In this document: positions 25,173 to 34,044 of the stretch, in pieces
Numbering within the stretch: the first letter of the stretch is position 1
Layout: every line of letters starts with the position of its first letter
Source: Microcosmobacter mediterraneus
GTDB lineage: Bacteria; Bacteroidota; Bacteroidia; Flavobacteriales; Flavobacteriaceae
Direction of reading: 5' to 3'
DNA length: 64,000 bases
NCBI RefSeq assembly: GCF_031846265.1
Contig: NZ_JAVRIA010000003.1
Coordinates: forward strand, 62,001-126,000
The notes under the pieces: generated by a model
The model's input: the letters and a program-made list of their open reading frames with translations, nothing else
Database searches by the model: none
Told to the model about the DNA's origin: nothing
Made by a program: the position numbers and the translations under genes

Positions 25173-26459
25173 TTATCTTTTGTCTATAGATTTAAATGCT
25201 CTGTAAGTTTCGCCTATATATAACTGTCTTGGTCTTCCGATCGGTTCTTTGCGCAAACGCATTTCGCGCCATTGTGCAATCCATCCAGGTAAACGACCTA
25301 AGGCAAACATTACTGTAAACATTTCAACAGGAATTCCCATTGCTCTATAAATAATTCCTGAGTAAAAATCTACATTTGGATATAATTTTCTATCGACGAA
25401 GTATTGGTCTTCTAAAGCTTCTTTTTCTAAACCTTTTGCAATATCTAAGATTGGATCTTCAACACCTAAGTCACCTAATACCTCATCTGCAGCCACTTTA
25501 ATAATCTTTGCTCTAGGATCAAAATTCTTATAAACTCTATGACCAAAGCCCATAAGTCTAAATGGATCGCTCTTATCTTTTGCTTTAGACATATATTTTT
25601 TAGTATCTCCACCATCGTCTTTAATGGCTTCTAGCATTTCTAATACAGCTTGGTTTGCACCACCATGCAATGGTCCCCAAAGTGCAGAGATACCAGCTGC
25701 TAATGACACAAATAATCCAGCATGTGAAGATCCTGTAATTCTAACTGTTGATGTAGAACAGTTTTGCTCATGATCTGCATGAAGGATTAACAATTTATCT
25801 AATGCATTAACTAAAATTTTATTTTGCTCGTAATCTTCATCTGGTCTTTTAAACATCATTTGTAAGACATTCTCAACATAGCCTAAAGAACTACTACCAT
25901 AATTAAGTGGCATTCCATGTTTTTTGCGCATAGTCCAGGCAACAAGCACAGGGAATTTACCTAAAATTCTCACAATGGCGTTATACATATCTTCTTCTGA
26001 ATCTACGTTAACTGAAGAAGGGTTGAATGCTGTAAGCGCACTAGTTAAAGACGATAAAACTCCCATTGGATGCGCTGACTTGGGAAAAGCATCTAATATT
26101 TTTTTAACATCGTCATCAACAACGGCATGCGATTTTATATCTGTATGAAATTTATCTAGTTGTTTTTGATTAGGTAAATCTCCAAAAATTAATAAATAAG
26201 CAACCTCTAAGAAATCTGCTTTTTCGGCAAGCTCTTCAATAGAATACCCTCTATATCTTAAAATTCCTTTTTCACCGTCTAGAAAAGTAATTTCACTTTC
26301 GCAACTTCCAGTGTTTTTATATCCAGGATCAATGGTAATTATTCCATTGGTAGATCCTCTTAAAGCTTTAACATCTATTGCAACTTCATTCTCTGTTCCC
26401 TTTACTAATGGAAACTCATACTTTTCACCGTTTATCTCTAAGGTCGCTTTATCTGACAT
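25173..26459 (-). CDS. gltA: Citrate synthase
   Basis: This 428-residue enzyme condenses oxaloacetate and acetyl-CoA in the TCA cycle. It has the ADHEQNCSTSTVR and GPLHGGANQAVLEML blocks, GFGHRVYKNFDPRAK (oxaloacetate-binding His/Arg) and VDFYSGIIYRAMGIP (catalytic Asp). The N-terminal beta domain seen in hexameric, NADH-regulated citrate synthases of Gram-negatives is present (about residues 1-60). The gene appears to be monocistronic. AT-rich DNA follows upstream to 26671, with nothing else recognised there. Confidence 0.96.
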   Translation of the reverse strand: MSDKATLEINGEKYEFPLVKGTENEVAIDVKALRGSTNGIITIDPGYKNTGSCESEITFLDGEKGILRYRGYSIEELAEKADFLEVAYLLIFGDLPNQKQLDKFHTDIKSHAVVDDDVKKILDAFPKSAHPMGVLSSLTSALTAFNPSSVNVDSEEDMYNAIVRILGKFPVLVAWTMRKKHGMPLNYGSSSLGYVENVLQMMFKRPDEDYEQNKILVNALDKLLILHADHEQNCSTSTVRITGSSHAGLFVSLAAGISALWGPLHGGANQAVLEMLEAIKDDGGDTKKYMSKAKDKSDPFRLMGFGHRVYKNFDPRAKIIKVAADEVLGDLGVEDPILDIAKGLEKEALEDQYFVDRKLYPNVDFYSGIIYRAMGIPVEMFTVMFALGRLPGWIAQWREMRLRKEPIGRPRQLYIGETYRAFKSIDKR

Positions 26460-26671
26460 ATATTCTTAATTTAGATTTCTTAATCGAATTTTGGATCACG
26501 AATTTACGAAATATATAAGGATTTATAAAGTCATAAAAAAAGTAAATATTTATTATGATATATTAAAAATCTATAATAGAAAAGGCTTCACTTTTAAGAA
26601 ATCAACAAAGAGGTCTTTTAAAAAGAACAACCTAAACATGTTGGCTTATTTCTAAAACTGAATACTTAAAA

Positions 26672-27184
26672 CTAAATGAATTTTACAACGTCTGGTTGTG
26701 GCATATAAAGTTCTATTAAAAATACTAAACTATCTTTAGAAATTAAAGTGATAGAAATTAAAATCGTTGATAGTAAAATTGCTACTGCTAAATTATTACG
26801 TTTTAATTCATCAACTTCTTTTACATATTTTGTCATAGTCTTTATCAATACAAAAGCGCTAAATTGGATCATAGATGCCATTAAAAACCCAAAAAATAAT
26901 GCTAAAGATGAATACTTTATTATCTTAACATACATATCATCTCCATTATTAATTTTTAACAATTCTATGGCGCTTATTATTGATGGTATTATACCACTTA
27001 ACAAATATCCTGTACTAAAAATAATACCTGAAAAGAATATGCTTAATGCAAGATTATCGTTATTTAGTTTTTGATCCTTAACACCAAACAGTTTTAATAA
27101 AATCTTGTAAGAAATAAAAAACACTACTACAGATAGTAGGATAGACATAATGATTTGTAATATGGCTAAATAAAGTACATTCAT
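26672..27184 (-). CDS. DUF350 family membrane protein
   Basis: The product has 170 residues with four or five hydrophobic helices arranged as two similar halves. Each half contains an Asn/Ala-rich helix (NDNLALSIFFSGIIFSTG and RNNLAVAILLST), the hallmark of DUF350 (YjfL-like) proteins. Its ATG overlaps the stop of the transglutaminase-like gene by 4 nt, so the two are made together and may form a complex. In other bacteria DUF350 genes accompany polyamine or amide-bond enzymes; the molecular function remains unknown. Confidence 0.72.
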   Translation of the reverse strand: MNVLYLAILQIIMSILLSVVVFFISYKILLKLFGVKDQKLNNDNLALSIFFSGIIFSTGYLLSGIIPSIISAIELLKINNGDDMYVKIIKYSSLALFFGFLMASMIQFSAFVLIKTMTKYVKEVDELKRNNLAVAILLSTILISITLISKDSLVFLIELYMPQPDVVKFI

Positions 27185-28284
27185 GCTTTTACTAAATTAT
27201 TAATTAAAACAAAATCCCAGTTATCTATTCTTGAAAAACTTTTTGGTAAAAACCCAATAGGACAGTGCTTCGATGTGGTTTCTATAAAGTAATATTTATT
27301 AGTTTTATGCTTAATAAATTTACCTGTTGAAGGTAAATTAATCCCTAACATAGAGTGGCTGTAGACTTTACTATTTAGTATTGCAACATCAAAATTAAAT
27401 TTACTTAAAAGCGTAAAAAGCAATACTGTTCTAGAGTCACAATCGCCCTGAAGATTAGACACATACTCGGCTGGTGCAAAAAGACCAAACTTAATATTTG
27501 CAACACAAGGTTTAATGTCAGATATTTTACAAGAATCTGAACGAATCAAAACATAAGGGATATCCTGTATAGCAGTAATCATTAATTCTGCAAATTGTTT
27601 TCTATTAAACTTATTTTTCACTCGATAATTATCAAACTCGTTTGCTAAAGTTTCAACTAAAGGCTTATCATTTTCAATAAGTTCATTGTACAATTGACTC
27701 CAAAAAAAAGTGTAATATCGTTTTTCTATGTTGTCTTTAACTTTTGAATACTTAAAATTTGAATAATCCGCTTTAAACGATTCTCTATTCTCTTTAGACT
27801 TTAGAACATCATCATAATTTACTATAAACTTTAAGCTATGCTTTTGACGAGAAAAATCATACCAAGTCTGTCTGCTTTGATAGTATTGATTTACAGTTTG
27901 CTCTGTACTATCTGTATACAGAACTACTCTTTCAGATTGTTGCTCTTCTTCAAAATCAATAATAGTAGGATTAGGAAAGCTAATATTAGTTATAAAAAAT
28001 CCTAAAAAAAATAACCCAAACGTAATATTAAAAATCTCTTTCAAAAATATTGATGAGGTATTTTCTTTATGATAGGTTCTTAGCTTTTTATTTTTAAATA
28101 AATAGACTACTATAGCAATAGCTGCTACCAATAACACTAGGGTTTTAATATTAATATCATTTAAAGACAATAGTATGGAAGCACCAACGATTAAAAATAA
28201 GATGATGGCTAAAAAAACAAGTATTCCAGAGAGAATCCTATAAACTAATTGCAGAAATTTATTAAACCCTTTTTTATAACTCAT
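27181..28284 (-). CDS. Membrane-anchored transglutaminase-like cysteine peptidase-fold protein
   Basis: The product has 367 residues. Three N-terminal membrane helices (about 13-40, 48-64, 84-103) are followed by an extracytoplasmic domain. Near the C-terminus lies a transglutaminase-like core: NLQGDCDSRTVLL with Cys282, KVYSHSMLGI with His310, and YYFIETTS with Glu335 in the place of the third catalytic residue. The Cys-His-acid order fits this fold, which includes proteases and amide-bond-forming enzymes. It is translationally coupled to a DUF350 protein and located downstream of eno. The substrate is unknown. Confidence 0.7.
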   Translation of the reverse strand: MSYKKGFNKFLQLVYRILSGILVFLAIILFLIVGASILLSLNDINIKTLVLLVAAIAIVVYLFKNKKLRTYHKENTSSIFLKEIFNITFGLFFLGFFITNISFPNPTIIDFEEEQQSERVVLYTDSTEQTVNQYYQSRQTWYDFSRQKHSLKFIVNYDDVLKSKENRESFKADYSNFKYSKVKDNIEKRYYTFFWSQLYNELIENDKPLVETLANEFDNYRVKNKFNRKQFAELMITAIQDIPYVLIRSDSCKISDIKPCVANIKFGLFAPAEYVSNLQGDCDSRTVLLFTLLSKFNFDVAILNSKVYSHSMLGINLPSTGKFIKHKTNKYYFIETTSKHCPIGFLPKSFSRIDNWDFVLINNLVKA

Positions 28285-28296
28285 TAGCTAAATGTA

Positions 28297-28336
28297 CAAA
28301 AAAGTAAAAGTCTTCCATTTTATAATGAAAGACTTT
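28297..28336 (-). terminator. Terminator of eno
   Basis: AAAGTCTT (28307-28314 on the + strand) pairs with AAGACTTT (28329-28336) around a 14-nt AT-rich loop. On the - strand the hairpin is followed by TACTTTTTT. Confidence 0.65.
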
Positions 28337-28358
28337 AGATATTAAATTTAAAATTAGT

Positions 28359-29651
28359 TTAACCTATCTTAAAGGCATTTGTACCTGGATAATATGCTGT
28401 ATGCGCCAATTCTTCTTCAATACGTAATAGTTGATTGTACTTTGCCATACGATCACTTCGAGAAGCAGATCCTGTTTTAATTTGACCAGTATTTAAAGCA
28501 ACAGCTAAATCTGCAATGGTATTATCTTCGGTCTCTCCAGATCTATGTGACATTACTGACGTGTAACCTGCATTGTGAGCCATATTTACAGCAGCAATAG
28601 TTTCTGTTAACGTACCTATTTGGTTTACTTTAATAAGAATAGAATTTGCCGTATTGTTATCAATTCCTCTAGATAATCGCTCAACATTAGTTACAAATAA
28701 ATCATCTCCTACTAATTGTACGTTGTCGCCAATTTTTTCGGTTAGATATTTCCAGCCATCCCAATCATTTTCATCCATACCATCTTCAATGGAAATAATT
28801 GGATATTTAGATGCTAAATCTGCTAAATAATCTGCTTGCTCTTTACTCGTTCTTACGCTACCAGATTCACCTTCAAAAATAGTATAGTCGTACTTTCCAT
28901 CTTTATAAAACTCTGCAGCAGCACAATCTAATGCAATCATAATATCATCTCCTAGCTTATAACCTGCGTTAGTAACAGCTTTACCAATAGTATCTAAAGC
29001 ATCTTCTGTTCCACCTTCTAAATTTGGTGCAAAGCCACCTTCATCGCCAACAGCAGTACTCAAGCCTCTATCGTGCAATACCTTTTTAAGGTTATGGAAT
29101 ATTTCTGTTCCCATTTGCATAGCCTGAGAAAAGTCTTTTGCCTTAACAGGCATTACCATGAATTCCTGAAATGCAATCGGTGCATCGCTATGTGAGCCTC
29201 CATTAATAATATTCATCATGGGAACTGGAAGTGTATTTGCAGAAACACCACCAACATATCTGTACAAAGGTAAATTAAGTTCGTTTGCTGCTGCTTTAGC
29301 TACTGCTAGGGATACACCCAGAATAGCATTAGCTCCTAATTTAGATTTGTTTGTTGTACCATCTAAATCAATCATTAATTGATCGATAGCATTTTGTTCA
29401 AATACAGAAACTCCGAGTAACTCATTTGCGATGGTTTCATTCACATTTTTAACGGCTTTAGAAACCCCTTTTCCCATAAACGTATCGCCTCCATCTCTAA
29501 GCTCTACGGCTTCGTGCTCTCCTGTTGATGCACCAGAGGGCACAGCAGCTCTTCCTAAAACACCATTTTCTGTAATGACATCTACTTCTACAGTTGGGTT
29601 TCCTCTTGAATCTAAAATTTGTCTGGCGTGAACGTTAATGATAATACTCAT
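28359..29651 (-). CDS. eno: Enolase
   Basis: The product has 430 residues of phosphopyruvate hydratase, a glycolysis enzyme converting 2-phosphoglycerate to phosphoenolpyruvate. Signature blocks are NINGGSHSDAPIAFQEFMV, AVGDEGGFAPN, SIEDGMDENDWDGW (metal-binding Asp/Glu), LVGDDLFVTN, ILIKVNQIGT (catalytic Lys) and SHRSGETED. Full length. It sits between carA and the transglutaminase-like gene on the same strand, with terminators on both sides. Confidence 0.98.
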   Translation of the reverse strand: MSIIINVHARQILDSRGNPTVEVDVITENGVLGRAAVPSGASTGEHEAVELRDGGDTFMGKGVSKAVKNVNETIANELLGVSVFEQNAIDQLMIDLDGTTNKSKLGANAILGVSLAVAKAAANELNLPLYRYVGGVSANTLPVPMMNIINGGSHSDAPIAFQEFMVMPVKAKDFSQAMQMGTEIFHNLKKVLHDRGLSTAVGDEGGFAPNLEGGTEDALDTIGKAVTNAGYKLGDDIMIALDCAAAEFYKDGKYDYTIFEGESGSVRTSKEQADYLADLASKYPIISIEDGMDENDWDGWKYLTEKIGDNVQLVGDDLFVTNVERLSRGIDNNTANSILIKVNQIGTLTETIAAVNMAHNAGYTSVMSHRSGETEDNTIADLAVALNTGQIKTGSASRSDRMAKYNQLLRIEEELAHTAYYPGTNAFKIG

Positions 29652-29684
29652 GCTAATTTTTTTTGATTGTTAAAATTTGAAAAG

Positions 29685-29692
29685 CAAATTTA
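29685..29692 (-). promoter_or_regulatory. -7 promoter element of eno
   Basis: TAAATTTG fits TAnnTTTG, 33 nt upstream of the eno ATG. A TTG at the right upstream distance was not found. Confidence 0.5.
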
Positions 29693-29764
29693 CGAAATAC
29701 ATTGCCTATATTTCATATTACAGAATAGATTTACATTAAAAACTAACTATAGCGTTTTAGTAAA

Positions 29765-29800
29765 ATAAAAATGGCAAAGAATCTTTAATTTCTTTGCCAT
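29765..29800 (-). terminator. Terminator of carA
   Basis: ATGGCAAAGAA (29771-29781) and TTCTTTGCCAT (29790-29800) form an 11-bp stem. On the - strand it is followed by TTTTTATTTTA. Confidence 0.85.
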
Positions 29801-29808
29801 TACTGTAA

Positions 29809-30912
29809 TTAGTTTTTACTAATATTTTCTATAAACTGATCAAACAGATAAGAAGAATCATGTGGCCCTGGACTTGCTTCTGGATGATACTGAACTGAAA
29901 AACAGTTTTTGTCTTTTATTCTTATACCAGCAACAGTATTATCATTAAGATGCAAATGTGTAATTTCAATATCAGAATTTGCTTCTGTTTCTTCTCTATT
30001 GATAGCAAAACCATGATTTTGAGACGTTATCTCGCCTTTTCCAGTAATTAGGTTTTTAACAGGATGATTAATGCCTCTATGACCATGATGCATTTTATAT
30101 GAAGATATACCTTGTGATAAGGCAATCACTTGATGTCCTAAACAAATACCAAATAATGGTAAATCTCTTTTAATAATTTCCTTAGCTACGTCTTGAGCTT
30201 CTTTTAACGGTTCTGGATCACCAGGTCCATTAGATAAAAAATAACCATCTGGTTTAAAAGCTTCTAAATCTTCAAAAGAAGCATTATATGGAAATACTTT
30301 AATGTATGCATCTCTCTTCGCCAGATTCTTTAAAATATTAGTCTTAATACCAATATCTAAAGCAGAGATTTTGTACTTAGCATTTTCATTACCAAAATAA
30401 TAGGGTTCTTTAGTTGAAACTTGTGAAGCCAACTCTAAGCCTTCCATTGAAGGGACTTCATCTAGTTGCTTTTTTAAACCTTCAATATTATTAATATCTG
30501 TAGAAATAACTGCATTCATTGCTCCATTATCTCTTATGTAACTTACTAATGCTCTGGTATCAACATCAGATATTGCTAGAATATTATTGGCTTCTAAAAA
30601 GTTTTCTAAGGATTCGGTAGCACTAGCTCTAGAATATTCAAAACAAAAATTTCTACAGATTAATCCTGATATTTTAACAGAGTTAGACTCTACTTCATCT
30701 TTATGTGCTCCATAGTTTCCAATATGAACATTGGTGGTGACCATAAGTTGGCCATAATATGAAGGATCGGTAAAAATTTCTTGATATCCTGTGGCTCCAG
30801 TATTAAAACAAACCTCACCAAATGCAGTACCTTCTTTACCTATAGATTTACCATAGAAAATGGTACCATCTGCAAGTAAAACAAGGGCTTTATTACGTTT
30901 TTTATATTTCAT
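29809..30912 (-). CDS. carA: Carbamoyl-phosphate synthase small (glutaminase) subunit
   Basis: The product has 367 residues from ATG 30912; a longer frame from GTG 30939 is less likely because it runs into the upstream terminator. The N-terminal CarA domain begins KALVLLADGTIFYGKSIG. The class I glutamine amidotransferase domain has SNGPGDPE, the nucleophile in FGICLGHQ, and HPEASPGPHD at the end of the triad. It feeds ammonia to the large subunit (not in this window) for pyrimidine and arginine synthesis. It lies just after the alpha operon. Confidence 0.96.
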   Translation of the reverse strand: MKYKKRNKALVLLADGTIFYGKSIGKEGTAFGEVCFNTGATGYQEIFTDPSYYGQLMVTTNVHIGNYGAHKDEVESNSVKISGLICRNFCFEYSRASATESLENFLEANNILAISDVDTRALVSYIRDNGAMNAVISTDINNIEGLKKQLDEVPSMEGLELASQVSTKEPYYFGNENAKYKISALDIGIKTNILKNLAKRDAYIKVFPYNASFEDLEAFKPDGYFLSNGPGDPEPLKEAQDVAKEIIKRDLPLFGICLGHQVIALSQGISSYKMHHGHRGINHPVKNLITGKGEITSQNHGFAINREETEANSDIEITHLHLNDNTVAGIRIKDKNCFSVQYHPEASPGPHDSSYLFDQFIENISKN

Positions 30913-30940
30913 GTTTAAAAAAGTTTTACAAAATTGCACA

Positions 30941-30973
30941 AAAAAAAGGATAAACTAAAATAGTTTATCCTTT
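30941..30973 (-). terminator. Terminator of the ribosomal protein supercluster
   Basis: A 13-bp stem, AAAGGATAAACTA (30945-30957) with TAGTTTATCCTTT (30961-30973), has a 3-nt loop. On the - strand it is followed by TTTTTGTG. It ends transcription after rplQ and lies in the leader of carA. Confidence 0.9.
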
Positions 30974-30995
30974 GAGTTATTAATGCTTATTAACA

Positions 30996-31466
30996 TTATT
31001 CTTCTTCGTTAGTAGCTTTAGTTTCTACAGGTGGTGTAGCAGCTTTGCTTCCTCCTCTTCTACTTCTACGAGTTGTTTTCTTCTTAGGCTTATCAGCATT
31101 ATAAAGCTCGTTATAATCTACTAGCTCTATCATTGCCATATCTGCGTTATCACCAAGTCGATTTCCTAATTTAATGATACGAGTATAACCACCTGGTCGA
31201 TCTCCAACCTTTGCTGCAACATCTCTAAATAATTCTGCTACAGCTTCCTTTTGTCTTAATTTAGAAAATACAATACGTCTATTGTGTGTTGTATCTTCTT
31301 TAGACTTAGTAATCATTGGTTCAACAAATTGCTTTAACGCTTTTGCTTTGGCAACAGTTGTATTAATACGCTTGTGTTCAATCAATGAACAAGCCATATT
31401 TGCTAACATTGCTTTTCTATGCGCTGTTTTTCTTCCTAAATGATTAATTTTTTTTCCGTGTCTCAT
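30996..31466 (-). CDS. rplQ: 50S ribosomal protein L17
   Basis: The product has 156 residues. The conserved L17 core (MRHGKKINHLGRKTAHRKAM) is followed by an extra basic then acidic tail (KKKTTRRSRRGGSK to TNEEE) that is longer than in E. coli L17. It is the last gene of the alpha operon, separated from rpoA by an unusual 136-nt gap with repeats. Confidence 0.97.
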   Translation of the reverse strand: MRHGKKINHLGRKTAHRKAMLANMACSLIEHKRINTTVAKAKALKQFVEPMITKSKEDTTHNRRIVFSKLRQKEAVAELFRDVAAKVGDRPGGYTRIIKLGNRLGDNADMAMIELVDYNELYNADKPKKKTTRRSRRGGSKAATPPVETKATNEEE

Positions 31467-31495
31467 GACATTTGTTTTATCATCTTGCTACCAAA

Positions 31496-31511
31496 TCCCG
31501 AAGCTTCGGGA
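31496..31511. repeat. Perfect 16-bp palindrome between rplQ and rpoA
   Basis: TCCCGAAGCTTCGGGA is exactly self-complementary. It lies 38 nt beside the dispersed element at 31549-31597 and may be part of the same insertion or a separate site. Confidence 0.75.
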
Positions 31512-31548
31512 GAGCAAAATATGATTATTAATATTACTTATTTGAATG

Positions 31549-31597
31549 AGATTCCTGCCTTCACTTCGACTACGCTCAGTGAAAACACAAGAATGAC
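31549..31597. repeat. Dispersed composite repeat inserted between rpoA and rplQ
   Basis: The unit begins AGATTCCTGC and ends GAATGAC, the same ends as the inverted-repeat arm at 8049-8073. It carries an internal palindrome-like CACTTCGACTACGCTCAGTG whose core matches the element at 11840-11859. It stops 5 nt short of the rpoA stop codon. This is consistent with a small mobile or REP-like repeat family in this genome. Confidence 0.65.
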
Positions 31598-31602
31598 AAT
31601 CG

Positions 31603-32595
31603 TTAGTCTTTATCTAATTTGTATTTACTTAAATCCATTCCGAAGTTTAATCCTTTTACATTTACTAGTTCTTCTAGCTCAGTTAAAGACTTCTTACCGA
31701 AATTACGGAACTTCATTAAGTCATTTTTATTAAAAGATACTAAATCACCTAACGTATCTACTTCAGCTGCTTTTAAACAGTTAAGTGCACGTACAGAAAG
31801 ATCCATATCTACTAATTTAGTTTTTAACAGCTGTCTCATGTGAAGCGATTCTTCATCATAAGTTTCAGTCTGAGCAATCTCATCTGCCTCTAAAGTGATA
31901 CGCTCATCAGAGAATAACATGAAGTGATGGATTAAGATTTTAGCAGCTTCTGTTAAAGCTTCTTTTGGATGAATTGAGCCATCTGTGATGATTTCAAAAA
32001 CTAATTTTTCGTAATCTGTTTTTTGCTCCACACGGAAATTCTCAATACTGTATTTTACATTTTTTATTGGTGTATAAACTGAATCCGTGAAGATGGTTCC
32101 CATTGGTGCTGAAGACTTCTTATTTTCTTCTGCAGGAACATAACCTCTACCTTTTTCAATAGTAATTTCCATATTAATGCTTACCTTAGGGTCTAGGTTA
32201 CAGATTACTAAATCTGAATTTAACACTTGAAATCCTGAGATAAACTTTTGAAAATCACCAGCTGTAATTTGCTCTTGTCCAGAAATTGAAATTGAAACAG
32301 ACTCATTGTCTATTTCATCAATTTGTCTCTTAAAACGAACTTGCTTTAAGTTTAAAATCATTTCTGTTACATCTTCTACTACACCTGAAATTGTTGAAAA
32401 TTCATGATCAACACCTTCAATTCTAATAGATGTAATTGCAAAACCTTCTAATGAAGACAACAACACTCGTCTAAGTGCATTACCTACTGTTAAACCATAT
32501 CCTGGTTCTAATGGTCTGAATTCGAATTTACCTTCGAAATCATTAGAATCAATCATGATTACTTTGTCTGGTTTCTGAAAATTTAATATTGCCAT
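31603..32595 (-). CDS. rpoA: DNA-directed RNA polymerase subunit alpha
   Basis: The product has 330 residues. The N-terminal assembly domain (RPLEPGYGLTVGNALRRVLL) is followed by a linker and a C-terminal HhH domain (LDMDLSVRALNCLKAAEV, then FGKKSLTELEE) that contacts DNA and regulators. Full length. It lies between rpsD and rplQ as in the standard alpha operon. Confidence 0.98.
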   Translation of the reverse strand: MAILNFQKPDKVIMIDSNDFEGKFEFRPLEPGYGLTVGNALRRVLLSSLEGFAITSIRIEGVDHEFSTISGVVEDVTEMILNLKQVRFKRQIDEIDNESVSISISGQEQITAGDFQKFISGFQVLNSDLVICNLDPKVSINMEITIEKGRGYVPAEENKKSSAPMGTIFTDSVYTPIKNVKYSIENFRVEQKTDYEKLVFEIITDGSIHPKEALTEAAKILIHHFMLFSDERITLEADEIAQTETYDEESLHMRQLLKTKLVDMDLSVRALNCLKAAEVDTLGDLVSFNKNDLMKFRNFGKKSLTELEELVNVKGLNFGMDLSKYKLDKD

Positions 32596-32688
32596 AGTTT
32601 CTTCGTTTTAATTGTTATTTAGTTGCGCGGTTTAAAAGTTTGAAGAAGACCAATAGACCCTTTGGCTAAATACCAATATGATTAATTA

Positions 32689-33294
32689 TTATTTTGAGTA
32701 AAGTTCAACGATGTATTGCTCATTGATTTGTTCTGGAATTTGGATTCTTGCAGGTACAGAAACATATGTTCCTTCCTTTTTATCATTGTTCCATGTAATC
32801 CACTCATAAACTTGAGTAGAATTAGTCAATGAATTTTGAATCACCTCAAGAGATTTAGATTTTTCTCTTACACCTACAACATCACCAGCTTTTAGTTGAT
32901 AAGAAGGTATATTAACCTTTTCACCGTTTACTGTAATGTGTCTGTGAGATACTAACTGTCTTGCACCACTTCTAGATGGAGCAATACCCATTCTGAAAAC
33001 GACGTTATCTAAACGCGATTCACACAATTGTAATAAAACTTCACCTGTGATACCTTGAGCAGCAGTTGCTTTTTTGAACATGTTTCTGAATTGCTTTTCT
33101 AATACACCATATGTGTATTTAGCTTTTTGCTTTTCCATTAACTGGATAGCATATTCAGATTTCTTTCCACGACGACGGTTATTTCCGTGTTGCCCTGGAG
33201 GATAGTTTCTTTTTTCGAAGGCTTTATCGTCTCCAAAAATAGCTTGCCCGAATTTACGAGCGATTTTTGTTTTAGGACCAGTATATCTTGCCAT
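32689..33294 (-). CDS. rpsD: 30S ribosomal protein S4
   Basis: The product has 201 residues: the N-terminal S4 domain followed by the S4 RNA-binding motif (ESRLDNVVFRMGIAPSRSGARQ). No Cys4 zinc site is present at the N-terminus. S4 is a known autoregulator of alpha-operon mRNAs in other bacteria, relevant to the repeated element upstream of rpsM and rpsK. A promoter candidate lies in the 171-nt gap before it. Confidence 0.97.
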   Translation of the reverse strand: MARYTGPKTKIARKFGQAIFGDDKAFEKRNYPPGQHGNNRRRGKKSEYAIQLMEKQKAKYTYGVLEKQFRNMFKKATAAQGITGEVLLQLCESRLDNVVFRMGIAPSRSGARQLVSHRHITVNGEKVNIPSYQLKAGDVVGVREKSKSLEVIQNSLTNSTQVYEWITWNNDKKEGTYVSVPARIQIPEQINEQYIVELYSK

Positions 33295-33398
33295 TTTAAT
33301 TTGATTTTAGAGTGATTATAAAATTAAGGTCTTAATCTTATCCTTCTATAATCGTTGATCTCTAGTTGATACTTGTTATTATTCTATTTTTCAGTTTG

Positions 33399-33426
33399 CA
33401 AATTTACATATAAAAATCAATAACAA
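33399..33426 (-). promoter_or_regulatory. Probable internal promoter driving rpsD-rpoA-rplQ
   Basis: On the - strand TTG (33426-33424), 17 nt, then TAAATTTG (33406-33399) matches the flavobacterial consensus. It lies about 105 nt before the rpsD ATG, inside the ribosomal cluster. Confidence 0.6.
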
Positions 33427-33465
33427 TAGATTAAAAAATTGATATTAATTTCTAAATATTGCAAA

Positions 33466-33849
33466 TTATACACGACGTCTTTTTGGTGGACGACATCCAT
33501 TGTGCGGCATTGGTGTTACATCAATAATTTCTGATACTTCAATACCAGCATTATGAATTGATCTTATTGCAGATTCTCTACCATTACCAGGACCTTTAAC
33601 GTATACTTTTACTTTTTTCAATCCTGCTTCTTTTGCTACTCCTGCAGCATCTTCAGCAGCTAATTGAGCAGCGTAAGGTGTATTCTTTTTAGATCCTCTG
33701 AATCCCATTTTACCAGCAGATGACCAAGAAATAACATCACCTTTCTTGTTTGTTAAAGAAATAATGATATTGTTAAATGAAGCTGTAATATGCGCTTCAC
33801 CTATTGCATCTACAATGACTTTACGTTTTTTTGTACTTGACTTTGCCAT
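33466..33849 (-). CDS. rpsK: 30S ribosomal protein S11
   Basis: The product has 127 residues with the typical ASFNNIIISLTNKKG and the basic C-terminus TPMPHNGCRPPKRRRV. It is preceded by a 195-nt spacer holding one copy of the duplicated 39-nt element. Confidence 0.97.
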   Translation of the reverse strand: MAKSSTKKRKVIVDAIGEAHITASFNNIIISLTNKKGDVISWSSAGKMGFRGSKKNTPYAAQLAAEDAAGVAKEAGLKKVKVYVKGPGNGRESAIRSIHNAGIEVSEIIDVTPMPHNGCRPPKRRRV

Positions 33850-33886
33850 ATTTTTTTAGTTTCTAGTTGTTAGCTTTTAGTTATTG

Positions 33887-33925
33887 GAATCCTAAACTTT
33901 TACATTTCAAACAGATTCTTCTAAC
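33887..33925 (-). repeat. 39-nt duplicated element, copy upstream of rpsK
   Basis: It matches the element at 34456-34494 at 34 of 39 positions. On the - strand it contains GAATC and GATTC arms that can pair. Its 3' edge is 38 nt from the rpsK ATG, almost the same distance as the other copy has to rpsM. It may be a shared regulatory RNA element. Confidence 0.7.
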
Positions 33926-34044
33926 GTCCAAATACTAATGACTAATGTCTATTTTAGTTTGCAGTCTTTAGTTGATAGTTGCTAGAAAATTAAATTGTAA
34001 TAAATGAATCTAATCACTAACGACTATGTACTAATTACTATTGA

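Noticed and set aside
26460..26671. Search for a tRNA or small RNA in the longest non-coding gap
   Set aside because: No cloverleaf or strong hairpin seen; only AT-rich sequence.
30913..30939. GTG start for carA at 30939
   Set aside because: It abuts the terminator of the ribosomal cluster, and the conserved CarA start is at ATG 30912.
31440..31733. 97-codon + strand ORF over the rpoA-rplQ gap
   Set aside because: It is made of repeat DNA and antisense of rpoA and rplQ, with no promoter or family resemblance.
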